A stretch of 13,463 bases of DNA, from assembly GCA_965365445.1 (NCBI GenBank), contig CBDUBS010000092.1, positions 1 to 13,463 of the forward strand, written 5' to 3'. A program made the position numbers and the translations under genes. The notes beneath the pieces were generated by a model that saw only the letters and a list, made by a program, of their open reading frames with translations, was not told where the DNA came from and made no database searches. This document shows positions 7,278 to 13,463 of this stretch, piece by piece. Source of the DNA: CBDUBS01 sp965365445. GTDB taxonomy: Bacteria; Bacteroidota; Rhodothermia; Rhodothermales; DASSAV01. Within the stretch, counting starts at the first letter, position 1. Every line of letters begins with the position of its first letter.

Positions 7278-8291
7278 TCAAACGCGCCCCTCGAACAGAT
7301 CGCGCCCGGCGACCAGCGCCCGCATCTTGCCGTCCGCGATATTGCGCTTGAGCATCCAGAACCCGCAGTCGGGGTGGACGTAGGTTATCCGCTCGGCCCC
7401 CACCGCCCGGGCCGCCGATTCGATCCGGCGGGCCACTACCTCCGGGGTCTCGATGACGGTGCTTTTGATGTCGATCACCCCGACCCCCAGGCCGATTTCC
7501 GGGCGGAGTTCGTTGAAGTACGGCATTTCTTCATACCCTCGAAAGGCGAACTCCAGCACCATGTGATCCACGTGGAGGCGGTTCATGTAGGCCAGAAGCG
7601 CCTGCCATGTGCCCTTCTGGATGGACTGCCCTCCGTAGTTGCCGAAGCAAAGATGCACGGCGGGCGTGTTTGGCACGGCGTCCAGCATCACGTTGAGGGC
7701 GTCGGCCGCCCATTCCGCCTCCTCGGGGGAGCCCGGCAGGTTGGCCTCGTCGAACTGTACGATCTCGGCGTCGATTTCGCGCACCTGCTCGGCCAGCGTC
7801 TCCCCGAGCGCACGAGCCATCGCCGGGAGGTCCCGGTAGTGGTGGTCCAGCAAGGTTTTGCTGAGCATGTGCGGGCCGGTGATGGTAAACTTGAGCGGAG
7901 CCTTGGTCAGTTTTCGTACCCTTCGGTAGTCGTCCACCAGATTGAGCGTGCCCGGCCCGATGGGGCCCTCCACGACGGCGGCCGGCTGCTTCCGAAAGCC
8001 CATCCCTTTCTGTTCCTGAAAGGTTTTCACGTCGGCGCGGGTAACGGCGCTGCGTACATTTTCCAGGGGGCGAACGAAGTATTCGATCATCCCGTTGGTT
8101 TCGGGGTGGTTGATGTCGAATCGGTACAGTTCGCCGTCGGCGATGACATCCAGGCCGATGAGCTCCTGCGTTTTCAGGACCACGGAGGTAGCGTCGGTCA
8201 GGGCCTGTCGGCTTGGAGAAGCCACCAGCCAGTCGATCATCGGGTAGCTGCCGACGACGGTGGTTTTGATGCGAGGATCGGCCATGGGCAT
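7278..8291 (-). CDS. MetE-core (cobalamin-independent methionine synthase-like) zinc methyltransferase
   Basis: A 337-residue cytoplasmic protein matching only the C-terminal catalytic half of MetE; the long N-terminal half of classical MetE is absent. The start IKTTVVGSYP (residues 8-17) is typical of the family. The zinc-thiolate ligands fall in order: H213 and C215 (HLCFGNY), E247 (LEFAFRGY) and C309 (HPDCGF). Other family motifs are DGELYRFD at 52-59 and VEGPIGPG at 107-114. Known relatives move a methyl group to homocysteine, or handle other small thiols, so the exact substrate is uncertain. ATG 8291 is used; ATG 8285, two codons inside, is equally good. A longer frame from 8351 would add an unrelated hydrophobic stretch and would overlap the promoter-like boxes. 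A promoter candidate lies just upstream, so it is probably transcribed separately from the glycosidase genes. Confidence 0.87.
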   Translation of the reverse strand: MPMADPRIKTTVVGSYPMIDWLVASPSRQALTDATSVVLKTQELIGLDVIADGELYRFDINHPETNGMIEYFVRPLENVRSAVTRADVKTFQEQKGMGFRKQPAAVVEGPIGPGTLNLVDDYRRVRKLTKAPLKFTITGPHMLSKTLLDHHYRDLPAMARALGETLAEQVREIDAEIVQFDEANLPGSPEEAEWAADALNVMLDAVPNTPAVHLCFGNYGGQSIQKGTWQALLAYMNRLHVDHMVLEFAFRGYEEMPYFNELRPEIGLGVGVIDIKSTVIETPEVVARRIESAARAVGAERITYVHPDCGFWMLKRNIADGKMRALVAGRDLFEGRV

Positions 8292-8320
8292 GACGAAAAT
8301 GAGTGAGAATACGTAGGAAG

Positions 8321-8351
8321 GCAACCTATGAAACGCGGTCACCGGGGGCAA
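8321..8351 (-). promoter_or_regulatory. Candidate Bacteroidota-type promoter for the MetE-like gene
   Basis: On the minus strand TTG (8351-8349) is followed after 20 bases by TAGGTTGC (8328-8321), a partial match to the TTG...TAnnTTTG pattern. Transcription would begin near 8315 and leave a short leader before ATG 8291. The -7 box has two mismatches, so this is a moderate candidate. Confidence 0.32.
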
Positions 8352-8430
8352 GGAGCAAGCCGCTCCGATGGCAGTTTTTTACTTCCTGCATTCCCCGACC
8401 CGCATGTATGAGGAGCCGGGATCATCCGCT

Positions 8431-10644
8431 TTACAACACGATGTTCACTCGGCCGTCCCGGGCGGGCAGGGGAAGGATGAACGCATCCCCCTCCCTCCGC
8501 AGAGCGGCGCCTTCGAATCGCGCCGAGGGGGCCTCGCCCGTGTGCCGGACCGTAACATCGAGCCAGGCATCGCGGTAGCGGAGGCGGCCCCGCACCGTGT
8601 CCACTCCTTCGACGCGGCGGGGACTGAACCGAAGCCCCGTGAAATCAGGGCGGGCTCCCAGCATCTGTTCGACAAAGAGCGAGGCCAGTTCGGCCCATGC
8701 CCACACGATAATGCCCGTAGGCGGGAGCGGGGGCACCGGACGGGGGGTATCGGTGTAATAGAATTCGAAGAAGGCGTTTCCGGCGCCGCCGGGTACCCCG
8801 AGGTACCAGTCCAGCGCCCGGCGCACCTCCCCTTCCCGTCCTGCTTCGGCGAGCGCCCGGGCCACGATGGCCGTCGGGAAGGCCCACGCACCCGGGGAGT
8901 CCGGCTCGCCGGACGGGTGGTACCGGCCGTAACCTCCCATTCCGTAAATATTCCAGAGTTCATCCACGGCATCGAGCGTTGCCCGGGCGACAGGTCCTCC
9001 GGGGTCGATCTGGTGGTTAAGGATGGGGTATAACGTGGTGATGTCGGGTTCGAGCTTCGGCGCTTTTTCGCGGGCAAGCGGCATATCGGGCGGGATGAAA
9101 TCCGATCCGGCTTCTTTCGGAATGAGCGTCAGCTGCCTCCGGCCGTCCAGCGCCCGACGTTTGATGAACGCCCCGTCTTCAACGAGGGATAGCGTGGGGT
9201 GGTGCAGCATGGCATCCAGAAGGCGCCCGGACGCGGCGGCCCACTGCCGGGCGTGTGCGTCGTCCCCGATGAGGCGGGCCAGTTCCGCCGCCTGCCCGAT
9301 CCCCCGGGCCAGCAACGACTGGTACCCCGCTTCAAAACCGGGCAGAATGCCGAAGCCTGTCGTACGCTCGAAAAACTCGATGTCCGTTTGCAGCAGGCCG
9401 CTTTCGTGCCGGAACGGCTCCGACAGAGGAAATTCCACTACCCGGACGATGCGCTCCCAGTGCCTCCGTACGAGATCGAGGTCGCCTGTCCACGCGGCAT
9501 ACGTCCACACGGCGCCCAGGAGCGCTCCGTTCTGGCCTATCTCGGCGGTCGGGCCTTCATGAAACCGGCTGGCCTGCGCGGCGGCCCCATTGCGGTTCGT
9601 GAGCCGGGTGAGCAGGTTGCGGACGATAGAAGCCGCCCGGTCGAACTGGCCCGTATGAGCGGCCGCCATAGCCGTATAACTCGAATCCAGCGTCCACTCC
9701 ATATTGTACTGCCACACCGACGCATCGAACCGGCCCTCGTCCGACACGACAGCATGGATGCCGTCGCGGGAGGCGAGGAACAGCCTGTCTAACCCGGCAT
9801 GGCCGGTCTCGACGAGGGCCAGGCCCCGGTAATACCGACGGGCCGTATCCCGACGGGCCTCGGCGGGGACTTCCCAAACGTCCTCCCTGCGCAGGCCGAT
9901 GAGGTAAAACAGCCGGGTCCTCCCCTGCCCGCCGGCGGCTATATCCCCCAGATCTACCGTCAGGAAGCGGTCGGCCAGACGGGGCGAAAGTTCCGTAAAC
10001 AGCTCGATGTGGGCGTACCCGTCGGCCCGTAACGCCCCGGCGTCCTGATCGGTCCGGTAGTCGGTGAACAGGGCATGGTTGGCATACAGCGACGTCGAGA
10101 GGCTGACGGTCTGCCCCGGACCGGGGTTATCCACGACGACCTCACGGACCAGCATCGGGGCATCCTCGGCCACCCAGAACCGTTCCGTCACGCCCAGATC
10201 ACCGGCCTTCCATCGGGCCTCGACAACCGGCAATCCGTCGGCATACGACCGGGATACGCCCAGCCCGGCCGGGTCCGGCGAGAAGGTCCGATCTCCCGCA
10301 ACCACCGCGACCATCCCCCGTTTAAGGCCCCATTCCGGATGGAAGGTGAAGGTGCTCCACTTGCGGCTGAAGTGGTAGGGATCCCACAGCATCAGACCCA
10401 GGGGGGTGAGGCCGCAGGATGACGCATCGCCGGAAGCATGTTGAATAACCGCCGTGACCCGGCCGTTGCCCAGGAAATAATAATCCACGCCGCGCGGCTC
10501 GGTCTGCGCATCGGGATGCAAGCGCTGCGGTGAAGCACTACACTCCTCGGCCGGGACCGCCGTAACGTCATCCGACGCGATACCCGGCGCCGCTCCACCA
10601 ACGGCGCCAAGCACGAGGGTTTCGAGAAACTGACGACGCTCCAT
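8431..10644 (-). CDS. Tat-exported six-hairpin glycosidase, family unassigned
   Basis: A 737-residue protein beginning MERRQFLETLVLGAVGG, a twin-arginine signal (RRQFL) followed by a hydrophobic stretch ending near AIAS-like residues at 22-24, so export in folded form to the periplasm is likely. Residues about 45-270 look like a beta-sandwich and about 295-660 an (alpha/alpha)6 barrel. A short beta cap at about 672-737 (for example LRYRDAWLDVTVRHTGE) resembles the C-terminal cap of GH65, GH78 and GH95 enzymes. Barrel landmarks include DIEFFER at 421-427 and the segment YGRYHPSGEPDSPGAWAF near 580. E423 and E426 are possible acid residues, not assigned. The substrate is unknown. The start is firm: AGGA at 10652-10655 lies 7 bases before ATG 10644. 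The gene begins 12 bases after the GH38 stop and is surely co-transcribed with it. Confidence 0.8.
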   Translation of the reverse strand: MERRQFLETLVLGAVGGAAPGIASDDVTAVPAEECSASPQRLHPDAQTEPRGVDYYFLGNGRVTAVIQHASGDASSCGLTPLGLMLWDPYHFSRKWSTFTFHPEWGLKRGMVAVVAGDRTFSPDPAGLGVSRSYADGLPVVEARWKAGDLGVTERFWVAEDAPMLVREVVVDNPGPGQTVSLSTSLYANHALFTDYRTDQDAGALRADGYAHIELFTELSPRLADRFLTVDLGDIAAGGQGRTRLFYLIGLRREDVWEVPAEARRDTARRYYRGLALVETGHAGLDRLFLASRDGIHAVVSDEGRFDASVWQYNMEWTLDSSYTAMAAAHTGQFDRAASIVRNLLTRLTNRNGAAAQASRFHEGPTAEIGQNGALLGAVWTYAAWTGDLDLVRRHWERIVRVVEFPLSEPFRHESGLLQTDIEFFERTTGFGILPGFEAGYQSLLARGIGQAAELARLIGDDAHARQWAAASGRLLDAMLHHPTLSLVEDGAFIKRRALDGRRQLTLIPKEAGSDFIPPDMPLAREKAPKLEPDITTLYPILNHQIDPGGPVARATLDAVDELWNIYGMGGYGRYHPSGEPDSPGAWAFPTAIVARALAEAGREGEVRRALDWYLGVPGGAGNAFFEFYYTDTPRPVPPLPPTGIIVWAWAELASLFVEQMLGARPDFTGLRFSPRRVEGVDTVRGRLRYRDAWLDVTVRHTGEAPSARFEGAALRREGDAFILPLPARDGRVNIVL

Positions 10645-10651
10645 GCGCTTT

Positions 10652-10655
10652 TCCT
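10652..10655 (-). promoter_or_regulatory. Ribosome binding site of the Tat glycosidase gene
   Basis: AGGA within CAGGAAAA on the minus strand, seven bases before ATG 10644 and inside the 12-base gap after the GH38 stop. It fixes the start that carries the twin-arginine signal. Confidence 0.6.
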
Positions 10656-10656
10656 G

Positions 10657-13329
10657 TTAACGGATACGGTACGTGGCGATCCGGTAGGGCGGCCAGACGT
10701 CGGTGAAACATCCGTCCGAAAACGAAATGGGTTCTCCGGGGATTTCTTCCATATTGGCCCGATGCACCGTACCGGGCGTCCACCCCAACCGGATGGTCCC
10801 CTCCAGCCGTTCCGGACCGGGGTTGTACACGCGCAGGATGATTCCGTCGCCGTTCTCCCCTTCCTTGAAGGCGCTCAGGGCCAGCTCGGGCGGAATGTCG
10901 AGGAAAGAGCGTTCGGGCGGTAACTCGTCGCGGCGGCCCGGATGCACCCGGACCGGGTGCAGCACGGATTCGGCGGCCCGGTGAATCAGCCCGATCCGAT
11001 CCGGCCAGACCGCCGGATGCGGCAGGAAGGCGTAGCGGAAACGGTGGAGGCCGGGGCACTGCGCCTCCGGCGTGGCGTTCAGCCAGCCGCCTACGCCCCC
11101 CGGTCGCATTGTGAGGTTGCCGCGCGACAGCTCGCCGACGCAGCGGAGCAACGTCAGCGCGAGCACCCCCCGGCTGTCATGCAGGAGCTCGTATTCCGGC
11201 AGGCCGTCCGCTATCAGCGTGGCTCCGGCTCGGCCGTCGTCGAGAGTAACGAACCGGTGCATCGGCGCGACGGCCGCAGGCACCTCGATACTGAACCCCT
11301 CGGGGTCGTGCCGCTCCTGCGTGCGGGATAGCACGGCGAACGCATTATCGGCGTGGTGGTGATTGGTATCGAGCCCGGTTTCGAAAAGCACCCGCAGGCG
11401 GTGATCGCGCACCGTGTTGTCGATTTCCGTTTCAAACAGAACGTAGGGGCTATCCGGAGTAACCGACGCGCGGGTCGTAAAGCGCACTTCGGTACGCTCC
11501 TCGGAGCGACGGCCGAGGTCCGGCGTAAGACTCTGGGGCAGCCGCCACGCGCCCCGGATGCGCAGGCCGGTCAGGTAGCGGCCGGTTTCGGATTCGATGG
11601 CGATTTTCGCTTCGCCGCGGCTCTCGAACCGAAAGTCCTCCGCCGGAGGAGAGTAATTGTATTCGTCGCCGGCATCGGCGGTGTCCTCGAAATACCCGAG
11701 CGGGCCGTATGTACGCCCCGTCGCCTTATCCGTAACGAGGAAGTAGCCGTCGGGGTGCGCCTGCACGCGGAGGTGGTGGTTCTCGATCGTCCGGTCGTCC
11801 GGCGCCGCCCCTTCCGCCTCGTCGTACCCGGCAAAGGACCTGGTGCGTTTCACCCGAAGGGTTCGCAGGCCGAAGGCAGGCAAATCGGCCGCAGGAAACC
11901 GAACGGTGAACCGTTCCACGAGTGATTGGGCGGGGTAGTCGTACCGGGTATAGGCGATGCCGGGCTCCACCGCACGATCCACGATTTCAAAGGGAATATC
12001 CTTTCCCGCTTCGTCCTCCAACCGGAAGCCGGATACCGGAGGCAGAGGCGGATCGGGCACGACGTCCGGATTGAGGCCGACCACAATGCGCTGGTTGAAG
12101 AAGGCAACATCCGTCGTTACGACGTCGCTTCGCGGATAGGGGGTCGGGTTAAAGAGGACCAGGCGGGCATCGTCGCCGCTACGGCCTTCGTCGTCGGGAG
12201 CGAGGTCCATCCACGCAAACCATTCTACCCCCCGGGCCAACCCGTCGAGCTTTTCGAAGCGGGTCATCATCTCCCGGTGCACAGGATCGATCGAGCAACC
12301 GCATATGGAGTCGTGGGGGTGGTTTTGCAGCAGATACCGCCATCCCTGATTCAGGAGCGCCCGCTGCGAGCGGCCCCCCGCGAGCACGACCAGCGCGTTC
12401 AGGGGCTCCAGATACCGTTCCAGGAGGCGCTGCGCACGGGCATTGGCCTGCTTCAGATACATGCGGCTGGAGTATACGCCGCCCGTCACGTTGAAGGCCC
12501 AGCGGTACCCGAACCGAAGCTCCTCTTCCACCACCGGCAACGCAAGCCCGTCGGCCCCTTCCCGGAGCGCCTCCACAAACCCCTGAAGGGAGCTGTGCCG
12601 GTACCGGATTTCCTCACCGGCGGCTTCATCGAGCCGGGCGAGTACATCCGGCAGGTCGGCGGTGGGCCAGTGGTGGTCGCCCCCGGAGAGAACGAGCCGT
12701 TCGCCGGTTTGCGCCCTAGGGTCCAGACGGCGGCGCACCTCGGCCATACGGTCGGTGGCGGACTTCGGATCATTGAAGTACGCCCCGCTGTATCCGGCCT
12801 CGGACAGGTGCTCCATGAGCACTTCCGAGCCGTCCGGGCTGCGCCAGCGGTACTCCGAGCCTTCCTGTCCCGGCTCGCCGCCGAAGCCCCGCCATACGAT
12901 GGCCGTCTGGACGCCCAGCCCTTGCAGCATCTGCGGGATCTGGGCGGTATGACCGAACGAATCCGGGATGTACCCCACATCCACGCCGGCCCCGAAAGCC
13001 CGGGCCGTCGCACGCCCGATCATCAGGTTGCGTACCAGCGCTTCACCACTGACGAGAAAGCTATCGGGCAGCACGTACCACGGCCCGACCGACAACCGTC
13101 CCTCCCGCACGTACCTTTCCAGCAGGGCGCGGCGATCCGGGCGCACCTCCAGGTAGTCATCGAGGACGATGGTCTGCCCGTCGAGCAAGAACCCGGCGTA
13201 ATCCTCCCGGCTCTCCAGGATGTCCAGCAGATCATCCATCATGTTAACGAGAAGCACCCGGAAGTGGTCGAACGTCAAGTACCACTCGCGGTCCCAGTGG
13301 GAGTGCGGAATGACGTGGTAGGTTATCAT
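10657..13329 (-). CDS. GH38 family alpha-mannosidase (MngB-like)
   Basis: An 890-residue glycoside hydrolase of family 38, which cleaves alpha-mannosides by a zinc-dependent retaining mechanism. The N-terminal catalytic domain opens with HVIPHSHWDREW, where H11 and D13 are zinc ligands. YIPDSFGH follows, with D123 as the nucleophile and third ligand. The last ligand is H339 in HPHDSICGC. That block and the length are typical of bacterial mannosylglycerate hydrolase (MngB) type members; E. coli MngB is of similar size. Residues about 270-360 form the helical middle domain, and the rest is the beta-rich C-terminal part. There is no signal peptide, so the enzyme should be cytoplasmic, unlike the exported glycosidase encoded 12 bases downstream. 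The start is supported by AAGG at 13337-13340, 7 bases before the ATG. The substrate could be mannosylglycerate or its phosphate, or alpha-mannosyl oligosaccharides. No transporter in view settles it. Confidence 0.95.
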   Translation of the reverse strand: MITYHVIPHSHWDREWYLTFDHFRVLLVNMMDDLLDILESREDYAGFLLDGQTIVLDDYLEVRPDRRALLERYVREGRLSVGPWYVLPDSFLVSGEALVRNLMIGRATARAFGAGVDVGYIPDSFGHTAQIPQMLQGLGVQTAIVWRGFGGEPGQEGSEYRWRSPDGSEVLMEHLSEAGYSGAYFNDPKSATDRMAEVRRRLDPRAQTGERLVLSGGDHHWPTADLPDVLARLDEAAGEEIRYRHSSLQGFVEALREGADGLALPVVEEELRFGYRWAFNVTGGVYSSRMYLKQANARAQRLLERYLEPLNALVVLAGGRSQRALLNQGWRYLLQNHPHDSICGCSIDPVHREMMTRFEKLDGLARGVEWFAWMDLAPDDEGRSGDDARLVLFNPTPYPRSDVVTTDVAFFNQRIVVGLNPDVVPDPPLPPVSGFRLEDEAGKDIPFEIVDRAVEPGIAYTRYDYPAQSLVERFTVRFPAADLPAFGLRTLRVKRTRSFAGYDEAEGAAPDDRTIENHHLRVQAHPDGYFLVTDKATGRTYGPLGYFEDTADAGDEYNYSPPAEDFRFESRGEAKIAIESETGRYLTGLRIRGAWRLPQSLTPDLGRRSEERTEVRFTTRASVTPDSPYVLFETEIDNTVRDHRLRVLFETGLDTNHHHADNAFAVLSRTQERHDPEGFSIEVPAAVAPMHRFVTLDDGRAGATLIADGLPEYELLHDSRGVLALTLLRCVGELSRGNLTMRPGGVGGWLNATPEAQCPGLHRFRYAFLPHPAVWPDRIGLIHRAAESVLHPVRVHPGRRDELPPERSFLDIPPELALSAFKEGENGDGIILRVYNPGPERLEGTIRLGWTPGTVHRANMEEIPGEPISFSDGCFTDVWPPYRIATYRIR

Positions 13330-13336
13330 AGGGCCA

Positions 13337-13340
13337 CCTT
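13337..13340 (-). promoter_or_regulatory. Ribosome binding site of the GH38 gene
   Basis: AAGG within GAAGGTGG on the minus strand, seven bases before ATG 13329 and inside the 12-base gap after the upstream stop codon. It decides the start at 13329. Confidence 0.55.
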
Positions 13341-13341
13341 C

Positions 13342-13463
13342 TCAGGGCTGTGCATTTTCGACCCGGTCCGTAACGGAGAGGGTGCGGAAGTCCAGCAACC
13401 GGCGCATCCCCCCGTAACGCATCTCCAACCGACCACTGCCCCGCTCCGCCTCCAAAAACATAC
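13342..13463 (-). CDS. Unrecognised protein, C-terminal 39 residues only
   Basis: The minus strand is open from the window edge to a TGA at 13342-13344. It encodes 39 residues ending in FRTLSVTDRVENAQP, preceded by an acidic/basic mixed stretch (FLEAERGSGRLEMRYGGMRR). The N-terminus is outside the window and 39 residues are too few to name a family. The stop lies 12 bases before the GH38 start, the same spacing as the next junction, so it is most likely the preceding gene of one operon. A carbohydrate-related role is only inferred from the neighbours. Confidence 0.6.
   Translation of the reverse strand, partial: MFLEAERGSGRLEMRYGGMRRLLDFRTLSVTDRVENAQP

Noticed and set aside
8352..8380. GGAGC/GCTCC hairpin followed by six T on the plus strand, resembling a terminator
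   Set aside because: The stem is only 5 bp, eight bases separate it from the T-run, and no plus-strand gene ends nearby. In the real direction of transcription there is no T-run.
7374..9033. Plus-strand open frames of 310 and 221 codons opposite the MetE-like and Tat glycosidase genes
   Set aside because: Antisense shadows of genes with complete conserved residues; no start context or family signal.

Overview
The window is about 13.5 kb of densely coding, GC-rich bacterial DNA. The gaps between genes are short, several candidate promoters match the Bacteroidota/Rhodothermota-type -7 element (TAnnTTTG), and about half the starts lack a Shine-Dalgarno site. A Rhodothermota/Bacteroidota-like bacterium is the best guess. 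That is an inference from promoter style and protein content, because no rRNA or other marker gene is present. I see no tRNA, rRNA, CRISPR array, insertion sequence or phage gene.

Left part, 1-5782: a partial gene for a protein resembling the FucI/AraA-like sugar isomerase superfamily runs leftward off the window. A 212-bp divergent region holding inverted repeats and back-to-back promoter-like boxes separates it from a rightward pair. The pair is a 797-aa six-hairpin (alpha/alpha)6 glycosidase-like protein of no family I can name, followed by an exported M1 zinc aminopeptidase with a HEAT-repeat tail.

Right part, 5794-13463: every gene lies on the minus strand. In transcription order they are an unrecognised gene cut by the window edge, a GH38 alpha-mannosidase of the MngB-like bacterial type, a Tat-signal six-hairpin glycosidase, a MetE-core (vitamin B12-independent methionine synthase-like) zinc methyltransferase, and three small membrane or membrane-anchored proteins of unknown function. 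The first three are tightly coupled: both junctions have 12-nt gaps and an AGG-type ribosome binding site 7 nt before the start. The MetE-like gene probably has its own promoter.

Taken together this looks like an accessory carbohydrate-use region. It has three glycosidase or glycosidase-like proteins and one sugar-isomerase-like protein, sharing the neighbourhood with housekeeping-type peptidase and methyltransferase genes. No transporter, SusC/SusD pair or dedicated regulator is visible, so the substrate cannot be read from this window. I found no clear defence, mobile or otherwise novel multi-gene system. The least explained parts are the small membrane-protein trio with a structured leader, the unclassified glycosidases, and the repeated ACAGG half-sites in the divergent regulatory region.
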